Below the pieces are notes generated by a model, which saw only the letters and a program-made list of their open reading frames with translations, was not told the origin of the DNA and searched no databases. The translations under genes were made by a program, and so were the position numbers. Source: Bradyrhizobium guangxiense (GTDB lineage: Bacteria; Pseudomonadota; Alphaproteobacteria; Rhizobiales; Xanthobacteraceae). From it: 64,000 nt of DNA. The first letter of the stretch is position 1, and every line of letters begins with the position of its first letter. Positions 42,961 through 51,608 of the stretch are shown piece after piece. The stretch spans positions 186,001 to 250,000 of the forward strand of contig NZ_CP022220.1 in the NCBI RefSeq assembly GCF_004114915.1. Direction: 5' to 3'.

Positions 42961-44038
42961 AGATGCGCTCCGCGAATTTGGTCGTATCGGTGCTCTGCTT
43001 GAAGACCTGCACGCTCTTGAGATCGTCGGCGTAAGCCTTCAGTTCGCGCTTGAGCACCTCACCGGTCGGATGATGATGGTGGGTGTGGTAGCGCACCATG
43101 CCCTCGATATCGGCGAGCGTTGCGGCCTTCGGTGCGTAGGGCTGGAATGACTTTGCCGCGACGGCCGGATTCTGCGAGGTGAACATGGCGGCGTCGAGCA
43201 GCGCCTGAGTGATCGCACGCGCGACCTGGGGTTCTTCGCGAACCAGCGAGCCGCGCAGGCCGACGATGCAGCAGCTCTTGTCGCGATAGTCGCCATCGAG
43301 GTTGGAGGCGACCTCCCTGTACTGGGTGTCCTTGAGCCAGAGATAGGCAAGCGGGTCGGACGACAGGAAAGCCTGCACCTCGCCCTTCTGGACCGCAACA
43401 TCGAGCAGATTGCCGGGATAGGCGCGCCAGTCGACGTCCTTGTTAGGATCAATGCCGAGTTTTGCCAACTGGATCGAGAAGAAGTTCTTGTCGGGACCAG
43501 CGAGATCGCCGACCGCACCGATCTTGCCCTTGAGATCGGCAAGCTTGTTCACGCCGGAATCGGCGCGGCTCAGCACGCGCATGCAGCCGCCATGGGTGCC
43601 GGCGGCGATCTTGACGTCAAAGCCCTGCTCGAGCGGTTTCAGCCAGCGCAGCGCCATGCCGAGACCGGCATCGCTCTTTCCGGTCGCGATGGCCTCGAGC
43701 AACTGGTCGGTCGAACCGGAATAGTTGACGAGCTCGACATCGAGATTCTGCTTCTGGAAGAAGCCGTGCTCGATCGCAACAGGCAGCGGCGCAAGGCACA
43801 CCGCGCCGGCATTCCACGAGAGCTTTAGCTTGCGCGGGGCTCCCGTGAGCACAGGACCGTCCGCGGCCGTGCGGCATAGCGGGAATTCCGAGAAGTCTAT
43901 GCCAGGCGCGGGCGCCTGCGGCACAAACGCCTGTGCGCCCAGGGCGCCGAACGGGGCCGCAAAGGCCGCCGCCAGTCCCGCCTGAAGCAAATGACGCCGG
44001 TCGAGGCTCGATCCGTTGCGCTTAATGTCGTTTCCCAT
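42938..44038 (-). CDS. ABC transporter substrate-binding protein (NMT1/SsuA-like) with Tat leader
   Basis: 366 residues from ATG 44038. The leader 'LDRRHLLQAGLAAAFAAPFG' has a twin arginine and hydrophobic core ending in 'LGAQA', so export by Tat is expected. The mature protein has 'LKLSWNAGAVCLAPLPVAIE' and 'GFFQKQNLDVELVNYSGSTD', the NMT1/SsuA ligand-cleft entry, and 'LADLKGKIGAVGDLAGPDKN'. It is distinct from the two LRVGDQKG-type binding proteins in the same locus. As the first gene of the operon, directly before permease and ATPase, it is the likeliest cognate binding protein of the importer. Confidence 0.87.
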   Translation of the reverse strand: MGNDIKRNGSSLDRRHLLQAGLAAAFAAPFGALGAQAFVPQAPAPGIDFSEFPLCRTAADGPVLTGAPRKLKLSWNAGAVCLAPLPVAIEHGFFQKQNLDVELVNYSGSTDQLLEAIATGKSDAGLGMALRWLKPLEQGFDVKIAAGTHGGCMRVLSRADSGVNKLADLKGKIGAVGDLAGPDKNFFSIQLAKLGIDPNKDVDWRAYPGNLLDVAVQKGEVQAFLSSDPLAYLWLKDTQYREVASNLDGDYRDKSCCIVGLRGSLVREEPQVARAITQALLDAAMFTSQNPAVAAKSFQPYAPKAATLADIEGMVRYHTHHHHPTGEVLKRELKAYADDLKSVQVFKQSTDTTKFAERIYVDVFSV

Positions 44039-44515
44039 CAGCCCCACTCCTGAGTTGGCACGCTCCGCCATCGGCACAACTGTTCGCGTTGCGGATGTTC
44101 CTGAGGGAGCTGCGTAGAGAGAATATTTTTCGCGGGTCGCTTCCTGCGTCCACGTTGATGCGATGTGCAAATCATGCGGCGCGGGTACCGCATCGTCAAT
44201 GAAATGGAATTTCGAATCTGGCGCGATGCGAAGTCATTCTCTCCATCGGCACACGCAACAACGATGAAACGATTTTCGCTGACGCATCGGCTCCCAGGCA
44301 GCTTCACGACTCTGCGAGAGGATCACTGTCACCCAGTCTGAGGCATGCGCACGCCGCTTTTCTGAAAAGCACACATTCATTGAAATGTCCTTGCTCATCG
44401 CGCGCGCAATACGGTTGGCCATTTCATTGACTGCGTATCACGCGGTCATAGACTTGATCGTCTCGCCGCATCACGCGCCCACGTGTCGTAACAGGCAAGC
44501 AACAAGACAGATCAC
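44039..44515. promoter_or_regulatory. Divergent regulatory region of the organosulfur locus
   Basis: About 480 bases separate the minus-strand operon start (44038) from the plus-strand binding protein (44516). It contains no convincing gene. AT-rich tracts near 44118-44130 and 44395-44425 could hold promoters for the two directions. I find no clear CysB/Cbl-like site or strong palindrome by eye. Confidence 0.4.
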
Positions 44516-45496
44516 ATGAGCATCAACTCTTCGGACCATTCGATCACGCACCGCCTGGCGGCCTCTCTGTTCGCCGCGGTCGTCACCTTGTCGACGGCAG
44601 CCGCGTCGTTCGCGGCCGATACAGTCGTGCTGCGCGTCGGCGACCAGAAAGGCGGTAAACGCTCGCTACTCGAGATCTCGGGTTATGCGAAGGACCTGCC
44701 TTACAAGATCGAATGGTCGGAATTCCCGGCGGCAGCTCCCATTCTGGAAGCGCTCAACGCCGGCGCGCTCGACGTCGGCTACACGGGCGATCTGTCTTTC
44801 CTCTCCGTCTATGCAGCGGGCGCGCCGATCAAGGCGATCGGCGGCACGCGGTCGGATGCCAAGACGCAGGCGATCCTGGTTCGTCAGGATTCACCGATCA
44901 AGTCGGCCGCCGACCTCAAGGGCAAGCGCCTCGCTGGTACGCGCGGCGGCTGGGGCCAGTTCCTGATCGATGCAACCCTGGAGAAGGCGCAGATCAAGCT
45001 GGACGAGGCGACCTTCGCGCCTCTCGGCCCTGTCGATGCCAAGGTGGCACTGGTGGCGGGGTCAGTCGACGCCTGGGCGGTGTGGGAGCCCTATGTCTCA
45101 TTCGCGACGTTGAAGGACAAGGCGCGCGTCATCGCCGACGGCGACGGCCTGACGCCGACCATCACCTTCATCGTCGCCTCCGACAATGCCATCGCCACCA
45201 AGCGCGCCGCGGTTCAGGACCTCGTGCAACGGCTGAACAAGGCACGGCTGTGGTCGCTGGACCATATTGCGGAATACGCCAGGAGCACGGCCGAGCTGAC
45301 CAAGCTGCCGGAGGACGTGCTGATCTCGGCCTACACCGCGCAGCGCACCAGCCCGATTGTGATCGACGAGGGCGTGGTGAAAGAGGTGCAGGAAGCCTCC
45401 GACCGCTCGACCCGCTACGGCATCCTGCCGAAGACGCTCGACGTCAGCAAAGCCGTCGACCGCAGCTTCACGGCTGCTGCGGCGGGGTCGAATTAG
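44516..45496 (+). CDS. ABC transporter substrate-binding protein, SsuA-like (paralogue)
   Basis: 326 residues with a Sec leader ending 'AAASFAA'. The mature start 'DTVVLRVGDQKGGKRSLLEI' and the blocks 'PYKIEWSEFPAAAPILEALN', 'GDLSFLSVYAAGAPIKAIGG', 'GSVDAWAVWEPYVSFA' align throughout with the binding protein at 37944-38882, so they are paralogues in opposite orientation at the two ends of the locus. It is transcribed alone and divergently. It may feed the same permease with a related sulfonate, or respond to a different signal. Confidence 0.88.
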   Translation: MSINSSDHSITHRLAASLFAAVVTLSTAAASFAADTVVLRVGDQKGGKRSLLEISGYAKDLPYKIEWSEFPAAAPILEALNAGALDVGYTGDLSFLSVYAAGAPIKAIGGTRSDAKTQAILVRQDSPIKSAADLKGKRLAGTRGGWGQFLIDATLEKAQIKLDEATFAPLGPVDAKVALVAGSVDAWAVWEPYVSFATLKDKARVIADGDGLTPTITFIVASDNAIATKRAAVQDLVQRLNKARLWSLDHIAEYARSTAELTKLPEDVLISAYTAQRTSPIVIDEGVVKEVQEASDRSTRYGILPKTLDVSKAVDRSFTAAAAGSN

Positions 45497-45770
45497 GTTG
45501 GCTCAGGTGGCGGCCGTCCGGACGAACATCACCACCGATTCGCTTGAACGCGGGCGCAAAGACGCAGTGTTCGAGCTATCGGGACCTTGAGAAGGGCTCC
45601 AACTTCATCTCGATGTTCCGACTTCAAACCAGGATAAGGTAGCTTGACGTAGAGAGCGGAAAGCCTTCCTGATGAGCCTCGATCACGGCGAAGGTACGCT
45701 ATTGTTGTACTATGGAATACTGCAATTCTCGGAATAGATTCGAAATACCTTCGGATTACTTTGACATACT

Positions 45771-46010
45771 TTAATTGGAGATTTTCTCCAGATCAGACCG
45801 CTTGCCGCACGTCGCAGCCGGCTCCAAGCGAAAGTGCCGCTGTACGTAACCACGACGGGTCTTGCGCTTGAACCAGGACTCAAGCGCCTCTGCACGTGCC
45901 CATCGAACAGATCGAGCCGCCGTTGGCCGTGCCCACCGAGGCGGCCCCATTCGCGCACCAATGCTGTATCGCCAAACAGCGTCGGCTCGATCGTCAGCAC
46001 GTAGAACTTT
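45771..46010 (-). pseudogene. WGR-domain protein remnant, frameshifted
   Basis: Minus-strand codons read 'NKPAKFYVLTIEPTLFGDTA', 'LVREWGRLGGHGQRRLDLFD', then after a frame change near 45880 'ARAEALESWFKRKTRRGYVQ' and 'RHFRLEP', ending at TAA 45771-45773. 'REWGRIG' followed by the 'A..AL..W...K..RGY' helix is the WGR domain, named for its Trp-Gly-Arg. Bacterial stand-alone WGR proteins often occur near DNA-metabolism or mobile genes. With the shift corrected the domain is nearly complete; the N terminus is missing or unclear. Confidence 0.7.
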
Positions 46011-46332
46011 GCGGGCTTATTGCACGGTGAGTTCGGACATGCGCCAGAATCGCAATTCCCGAATCAACCGTCCAATTAAATAAGTGAATCGACCAGGGCC
46101 GACGATTCAGAAATTTCATAACGGCATTTGTGGCAATCGCTGCTGAGCTCGCGATAGGTGACCGAGGCGAAGCCCGCAAGCTCCGGGCCTGTCGGACTTC
46201 AACGAAAACGGCGAACGCACCGCGAAACAGCGCCGCGGGTACGACAGGCACGATTTTCTGAACTGCCCCGGGCAAGCGCTGGATCAAGATCATGGCGCCC
46301 CTACTCTTCATCTACATCACTGAATATCTCGA
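46011..46332. other. 322-base gap, no recognisable gene
   Basis: Between the WGR remnant and the nSTAND-like pseudogene, both strands hold only short low-confidence frames. No motif, RNA or repeat is recognised. Confidence 0.4.
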
Positions 46333-47898
46333 TCAACGCTCCGGAGATCTTCGGCGAAGATTTGAAAGTTTCGCTTCGCCGCGGGGAGGCCGCTGGTCCT
46401 CATCCTCGTAGATCATCTCGTCCATCCGGCGCAAAGCCGTTGACAACGCCGCTTGCAACGCGTCATCGTCCCAAAAATACTTTGCGGCGGCCTCGAGAGA
46501 ATCGCGAAAGTCACGATACATTCCTGCCTGATCGCTCGAGCTGTAACTTCTTCGCGTGCGACCGACCGACGCACCAAGGTCGGCAAGCCATTCCCATTTC
46601 ACGTCGGCGCAGAGCCGTTCGAATTCGTCAGAAGGCAACAGTGATCGCACACGTCCATCCTGGAAAATCGACTCGTCGAAGCATTCCAGCGTATTCCCGT
46701 ATCTCCCTCATCAGGTTTCAATGTCCTCTTCGGACAAAGGACGATTTGTTTGAATCGGGCAAGCAAGCGGATGTTATTGCCGTCAGCCATCGGAATATGC
46801 AGGGGAACTACCAAATCTCTGGGCGCGCCTCGACGAAAGTGCGCAGAAATCTTCATCACAGCGCTCGGCTAGGAAGTAATGAAGGACGCTATTGATCGGC
46901 ACGTCCAATAGTACCTTCTGCGCTCTATGGCGTTCTGACGCATCGACATCGCTGCGACGTCCGCAAAACACGTACGCCAGCAGTCGCTCGGATTTGGCTC
47001 CGGGCAGGTATATCTCGACGAGGTCGGGGCCTCCCGCGACGAATAGGCATCCGCGATCGTCGGATGACGAAAGGTCCACCTGTCGCCTTCCTCGTGCTCG
47101 GCTATAGCAAGGTCATCCAGCGCGCCAAGAGACGATATCGCCGCGATCATCGATTTGCCGGAAGCCGGATCCCGCGAAGCAAGACGAACCGGTGATCCAG
47201 CAGCGCTTCCACGCTCCGTCTATGCGCGTCCGTGGTCGCGAAGCAGCGCAGATTTGTCGCCCATCGCGCCGAGTAGATGTCATGCCTGAAGATAGGCTCC
47301 GCCGTCGATGAATTGTCGGAGATGCGTGAGGTTGTAGATTCGCGGAATTAGCATCCTCGGGGACGGGCGGCTCCGAAGCTGGGCCGCGACCCAGTCGCCT
47401 CCAAACACGCGACAACGCTGCACACCGGCCTTTTCGAAAGCCTGCAGATGCTTGCCTCGGCAGCTCCCGAAACCCCGGCGTTCGTAATGAAGATGTAATC
47501 GCCTGCGCGCCCCCTGGGCAGCGAGCTCCTTGGCATTGCCCGGCTGTCGCGCGCCATGGAAAACTGCCCCCTCAGTTCCGGATGGCGTTTGACACCCGGC
47601 TTCTTGGTGAGGTGCGACAGAGATAGACGGGCGGCGGCATTTCCGAAATGCTTGATCTGGATCGTGCACTTTCCGGCGCGGGGCGGCCTCGCCTCCTTCC
47701 CAAGCGCCGGGAAATGCTCGTCCGACCGCCATCGTGGGAGGCCAAAAAGTTCTGTATCGGGGACTTCAAATCTTCCGCCACGATGGCGAGGCACAAATCT
47801 TGGAATGCCTCCCGTCCGATACGAGGCAAATCGTCGATCGTACCTAAGTGGATAGGGCAGAGGGAACCCGGCCGCGCCTTCGCAAGTCTCTGGCGCAT
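46333..47898 (-). pseudogene. nSTAND-like NTPase with restriction-endonuclease-type N terminus, heavily frameshifted
   Basis: Reading the minus strand across frames from ATG 47898 gives ordered pieces. An N-terminal nuclease-like region has 'EAFQDLCLAIVAEDL', 'GKCTIQIKHFGNAAARLSLS' and 'GDYIFITNAGVSGAAEAS'. There follow 'VFGGDWVAAQLRSRP' and 'PRIYNLTHL', then a P-loop 'DPASGKSMIAAISSLG', then almost at once the C-terminal 'RWTFRHPTIADAY', 'DLVEIYLPGAKSERLLAYVF' and 'DVPINSVLHYFLAERCDEDF'. The end is the intact frame 46333-46650. The order resembles large nSTAND3-type genes in which a restriction-like domain precedes a STAND NTPase. Most of the NTPase core after the P-loop is deleted and there are at least six frame changes, so it is dead. 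Confidence 0.6.
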
Positions 47899-47899
47899 C

Positions 47900-47955
47900 A
47901 CTACGTAGTAGTCAAATATGATATATTGAAGCAGATAACATTTCATATATGATGA
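47900..47955. promoter_or_regulatory. Palindromes upstream of the nSTAND-like pseudogene
   Basis: Two perfect ten-base palindromes lie in this AT-rich gap between the pseudogene start and the hipA stop: ACTACGTAGT at 47900-47909 and TCATATATGA at 47943-47952. The second shares CATATATGA with a box upstream of hipB (49608-49617). They may be operators of the former NTPase promoter, possibly for HipB. Confidence 0.4.
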
Positions 47956-47956
47956 A

Positions 47957-49189
47957 TTATAGACCAAGCGCTGTGTCGCTCTGATCATGGACGAAGGCGG
48001 CTTCGTAGTCGCGCGATTGGGCACGGCCGACCCCTGCCCGTCGGAAAGTTTCCCGCCATCCATCGGACACGCGTTGAGCTGTATCTCGGATGATCTTTCG
48101 CGCGTTGGCGTCGGTGATTTCGAAAAACTCGCAGGCCTCGAGGGCGAGCTTGATTGATCGGTCGTGCGTGCCACCTTCCATGATCGCCGTCTCGAGATGC
48201 GGGTTGCGATCGGGCGCCGGGTTCACATCGAACATCGGCGACAGACGCCACCGTCCCGAACCGACGTACAGGAAGCCATGGTTCTTCAGATGATCATCCT
48301 TGTTCGAAACAAGGATAGTGAAGACCATCCGCCGATAGAGCTCCTCAAAATCGACTTGCGGATCCGGAGCTGACGTCCGCATGAAATCGACAATCTCCGT
48401 GTACGAACCGAGCTCTAAGCCTGTCTTCCCGAGCGCCGTTCGGGCGGAGATGTAGGGAATGCGGGCGCGGCCGCGTCGATCGAAACGCTGGACCAGCGCG
48501 ACCGGAAATTTCGTGTCAGCGAGTTCCAGTCTGACCTCTGGAATGCGGATGCCGCACATCCTGGCAAGGTTCAGCGTCGCGACCTCGACCTGTTCGATCG
48601 GGTGCTGATCGTGGACGGAAGTGAACTTGGCAAGCCAGAGAACGTCGCCGTCACGAACGTTGGCTTTGGGCCGAGCCCCGCCCGAGCCGCCGGCTCCGGC
48701 AAGAGCTTGCATGTCCGCAGGGGAAATCTCCTTGCCTTGTTCGTAGGCGCGGGCAATCGCCGTGATCGCCTCTAGATCAAGAAGACGCGGTACCGCTTCG
48801 TTGGCCTTACCGGTAATGATCTTCCCATGTTCATCGATGAAACGCAGAGCACCTTGCCGGCATGTATCGTCGGACAGTGTGAGATATTCGAATTCAGAGA
48901 GGCCATTGCCATAGGCACGTTCAAGCAGTCTGCGCCCCCAGCTGTCGGGCGCAGCATCGGAGAAGACGCCAGCAAGCGCCTCGCGCGAATTGCCAGACTG
49001 CGCCGACGCATGAAACGGCCCGCCCTCAAAGGGCATGTTCGGCTGCAATGCGAAAGCACGCGGATCCTTCGCCCAGGCCGGGTCATAGGTGAAGATCGAA
49101 AATTGACGAGGCCCGGTCTGCGTGAAGCGTAGTTCACCGACTCGCGTTAAGCCTTCGCCAAGGGCTACTTGGGCGTAGTATTCAGTCAT
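47957..49189 (-). CDS. hipA: HipA-family serine/threonine kinase toxin
   Basis: 410 residues from ATG 49189, overlapping the hipB stop (TGATG). The HipA N-terminal domain ('ALQPNMPFEGGPFHASAQ', 'FSDAAPDSWGRRLLERAYG') is followed by the kinase lobe: the glycine/lysine region 'GAGGSGGARPKANVRDGDV' near 165, the substrate/arginine region 'FPVALVQRFDRRGRARIPY' near 235, the catalytic 'LVSNKDDHLKNHGFLY' near 295 and the metal-binding 'LSPMFDVNPAPDRNP' near 320. All key residues are present and the frame is intact. HipA kinases phosphorylate a translation factor such as glutamyl-tRNA synthetase and induce dormancy; the target here is unknown. Confidence 0.9.
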   Translation of the reverse strand: MTEYYAQVALGEGLTRVGELRFTQTGPRQFSIFTYDPAWAKDPRAFALQPNMPFEGGPFHASAQSGNSREALAGVFSDAAPDSWGRRLLERAYGNGLSEFEYLTLSDDTCRQGALRFIDEHGKIITGKANEAVPRLLDLEAITAIARAYEQGKEISPADMQALAGAGGSGGARPKANVRDGDVLWLAKFTSVHDQHPIEQVEVATLNLARMCGIRIPEVRLELADTKFPVALVQRFDRRGRARIPYISARTALGKTGLELGSYTEIVDFMRTSAPDPQVDFEELYRRMVFTILVSNKDDHLKNHGFLYVGSGRWRLSPMFDVNPAPDRNPHLETAIMEGGTHDRSIKLALEACEFFEITDANARKIIRDTAQRVSDGWRETFRRAGVGRAQSRDYEAAFVHDQSDTALGL

Positions 49190-49569
49190 CAGAAGGCCAC
49201 GCCGTTCGGATCAACATCGTCCGGTTCGTTTTTCCCGTCCTTGTCGCCCTGCCTCTCCTGCTTGCGCAGCCTTGCAGCGTACGATCGACCGCGCTGCGGC
49301 AACCGCTCCGACGTCAACGCCAAACCCAGATCGTCTTTCCGTATATCGACGAGATCGGCGAGATTCTCGATAAGCCCGAGAGAGACGAGCACGTCCGCGA
49401 GCGTGCCTACGGCGACTCCCGGATCGCCTTTTTCCAGGCGTGCGATGGTGCTAGGCGACGTACCCGCGCGCGCAGCCAAGTCGGCCACAGCCACACGACG
49501 GCGCAGGCGAGCCGATCGAAGGTCGTGACCAAGACGTTCAAGCGCGGCATTGGATTTGGGCGAACTCAT
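49189..49569 (-). CDS. hipB: HipB-like antitoxin, XRE-type helix-turn-helix regulator
   Basis: About 126 residues from ATG 49569 ('MSSPKSNAALERLGHDLRSA'); a longer frame to 49611 would cover the operator boxes. The helix-turn-helix is 'VAVADLAARAGTSPSTIARL', followed by 'EKGDPGVAVGTLADVLVSLG', a standard XRE domain. The C-terminal tail is charged and probably flexible, longer than in E. coli HipB (88 residues). It neutralises HipA and represses the operon. Stop and hipA start overlap by one base, ensuring coupled synthesis. Confidence 0.88.
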   Translation of the reverse strand: MSSPKSNAALERLGHDLRSARLRRRVAVADLAARAGTSPSTIARLEKGDPGVAVGTLADVLVSLGLIENLADLVDIRKDDLGLALTSERLPQRGRSYAARLRKQERQGDKDGKNEPDDVDPNGVAF

Positions 49570-49618
49570 AATATCACCATATGTGGCGACTAACACTTGT
49601 TTATATGCCATATATGAC
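49570..49618. promoter_or_regulatory. hipBA promoter with two CCATAT..TG boxes
   Basis: CCATATGTGG (49577-49586) and CCATATATGA (49608-49617) start 31 bases apart, about three helical turns, just upstream of the hipB ATG. The arrangement suits cooperative binding of two HipB dimers. CATATATGA recurs at 47944-47952 at the far end of the operon. This is inference from position and repetition. Confidence 0.45.
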
Positions 49619-49624
49619 GAATTG

Positions 49625-50020
49625 GTTTACTTGACAACAGCCTGAGCAGCTCCATTTGGGTCCGGAAGCCGGACATTTCTTCGACGCTCGACGAGACATC
49701 GCGCAGCTCTAGCTCGGCCCTGATCACCGGCGTGACCTCGATCCTGACCTGCGCGGCGCCTCTCTGGACGGTCAGCTTGATGACAATCTTTCACCGGCGC
49801 TGACGACTTCCGTCACCCGTGCTGCCGGCAATCCTTTCCTGATGGCCGCCGCCATGCGCTCCATCGCCGCATCGATCGGGGCCAGAGATTTGGGGCGCGG
49901 AACCACCGGCAGATAGGTGTGGTCGATATCCACCGACAGGCGCGGCATGTCGCGGTGGAAAGGATTGATGGCGGCGCCGTCCTCGAGCGCAAAAGTAGGC
50001 TCCGCCGCGACGAATATTTG
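49625..50020 (-). pseudogene. AbiEii/AbiGii nucleotidyltransferase toxin fragment, frameshifted
   Basis: The minus strand reads 'FALEDGAAINPFHRDMPRLS' and 'VDIDHTYLPVV', matching the nucleotidyltransferase signature of AbiEii toxins ('LKGGTALNLF...RLSVDIDLTY'), including the two active-site aspartates of 'SVDID'. Near 49780 the frame changes to 'KIVIKLTVQRGAAQVRIEVT' and 'PVIRAELELRDVSSSVEE', also AbiEii-like. Neither a start nor the C-terminal half is present. AbiEii toxins are abortive-infection effectors; this copy is inactive. Confidence 0.7.
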
Positions 50021-50258
50021 CTAAATGTAAGCTACTCAAAGACGCCTGGGTCCGTCGACGATCTTGTGTGTGATGAGACCAAACAAGCGGAGTAGGCCGG
50101 CAAGCAATATCTCGTCAGATTGTCAGACGTCGCAGCTACCATCTCAAAAGAAGCGATGGTGACCGACCGGACGAAACGTTTCGAAGGTCAAATTGTGGCC
50201 GGCCCGAGGTAACATCGTTCACGCTGATTGTTCGGCGAGGTTAGATCACGATCCTATA

Positions 50259-51035
50259 TCAAGGTGACGTGACGGGCCAGATCGATTGGCTTGCCGTTCG
50301 GTATGATGCTATTCTTTCCTTTAGGCCGACCTGCGAAGCGGACGCGATGAGCCTCAGCATGTCGAAGCCGTCACCCGTTTCTCCGCGAACGCTGCGAGCA
50401 CTCGCTGCAGCCATCCAAATCGATTGATGCGTCGAACTATCTAGCCGACAGGCGCGAGCGGTCTCGCTAGACACTGCCCTTTCGATGTCTTCGTAGCCAA
50501 TTTGTTTCATAGCCAAGCCGGATTCCAGCGCGGATTGCGCATCGACCGTCGCCCCTCCCATGATCCATTCCGCGGCCGTCGCGGCGCCGACGATCTCGGC
50601 GAGCCTTGAGGTACCCAAGACAAGGCCGAAATTCGCTCCCGGAAAGACGAACGACGACCCCGGTAGGATCCAACGGATGGCACAGGCGCAGAACAGGTCG
50701 GCCCCGGCTCCGATCGCTCGCCCTCGGGCTATTGCCAACGTCGGGAAAGGTGCATTCTTGATCGCCTGGAGACAATATTCGATACGGACGAATCTTGCCA
50801 ATAGCGTATCGTCTGTTTCCTCCTGGAGTCGCGACAGATCAAAGCCAGTGCAGAAGTTGCGCCCACTCGACTCGACGATCATAAGCCTGGCGCACGATCT
50901 TCGTGCCTCCTCTACCTCGCGCGTGAGGGCCGCGATCAAACCTGGGTTCAAGGCGTTGCCTACTTCCGGTCGGTTCAGGCGCAATCGCACGACACCGTCG
51001 GCGCGACCGACGAAAAGGTCTTCCGTCCCACTCAC
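50259..51035 (-). CDS. Enoyl-CoA hydratase/isomerase family protein
   Basis: 258 residues from GTG 51035, overlapping the cupin stop by four bases. Crotonase features are 'GVVRLRLNRPEVGNALNPGL' near 14, 'GRNFCTGFDLSRLQEETDDT' near 57 (the A-G-A-D-L-like oxyanion position reads C-T-G-F-D-L) and 'AIARGRAIGAGADLFCACAI' near 99. The glutamates used for hydration are not obvious: the second oxyanion/active region reads 'PGANFGLVLGTSRLAEIVGA'. It may therefore be an isomerase, hydrolase or lyase of the superfamily. As the last gene of the second catabolic operon it acts on a CoA ester made by the CoA-transferase upstream. Confidence 0.85.
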   Translation of the reverse strand: MSGTEDLFVGRADGVVRLRLNRPEVGNALNPGLIAALTREVEEARRSCARLMIVESSGRNFCTGFDLSRLQEETDDTLLARFVRIEYCLQAIKNAPFPTLAIARGRAIGAGADLFCACAIRWILPGSSFVFPGANFGLVLGTSRLAEIVGAATAAEWIMGGATVDAQSALESGLAMKQIGYEDIERAVSSETARACRLDSSTHQSIWMAAASARSVRGETGDGFDMLRLIASASQVGLKERIASYRTASQSIWPVTSP

Positions 51036-51607
51036 TGCGCTGGCGCCCAGAGGTTGGGAGTGAGAGCATTGGAATAACCCGAGACAAACTCTTGGGTCTC
51101 ACCGAGATCTTTGAAGACATGACGTCGGATTCTCCCGATATTCCCACCGTAGCAGTGGATACTAATGGACACGCGGTCATCGAACGCATTTCGCACTTGA
51201 TGAATGTCGCCAACCGCTTCCGACACGATTTCCACGTCGCCTGGCTCCAGTCGCTCGGAACCACCGATCGGGTCCATCCCATAGGCCGTCCGGCCGTACC
51301 TCTGGTTGATCTCGGATCCTCGCAACATGCCGATGACACCCCACACGGAATGGTCATGGACCGGCGTCTGCTGGCCCGGTCCCCAAACGAAGCTCACGAC
51401 CGAAAAGCGATCAAGAGGGTCTCCATATAGCAGATGTTGCTGATAGAATTTGGGATCGGACAGCGCCATCGTCTCAGGCAACCAGTCATCCGTTGACACA
51501 AGCTCGCTCATCGCCTTCCTGACGCGCGAAACGACTATGACTTCGTCCTGAACGTTTTCGACACAGCGTGTCACCTCGGCCACAAATGCAAGCAGCTTTT
51601 GGCTCAC
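51032..51607 (-). CDS. Cupin thiol dioxygenase (cysteine/3-mercaptopropionate dioxygenase-like)
   Basis: 191 residues from GTG 51607, one base after the CoA-transferase stop; the frame is open further but inside that gene. The iron site is visible as 'TPVHDHSVWGVIGMLRGSEI' near 85 (H-x-H) and 'VGDIHQVRNAFDDRVSISIH' near 130, with 'HCYGGNIGRIRRH', the conserved Tyr-containing block of bacterial thiol dioxygenases (usual form 'HVYGGNI'). The family oxidises a thiol to a sulfinate with oxygen. Placed between a family III CoA-transferase and an enoyl-CoA hydratase-like gene, it suggests a mercapto-acid substrate, such as 3-mercaptopropionate, rather than plain cysteine. This is inferred. Confidence 0.82.
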   Translation of the reverse strand: MSQKLLAFVAEVTRCVENVQDEVIVVSRVRKAMSELVSTDDWLPETMALSDPKFYQQHLLYGDPLDRFSVVSFVWGPGQQTPVHDHSVWGVIGMLRGSEINQRYGRTAYGMDPIGGSERLEPGDVEIVSEAVGDIHQVRNAFDDRVSISIHCYGGNIGRIRRHVFKDLGETQEFVSGYSNALTPNLWAPAQ

Positions 51608-51608
51608 C

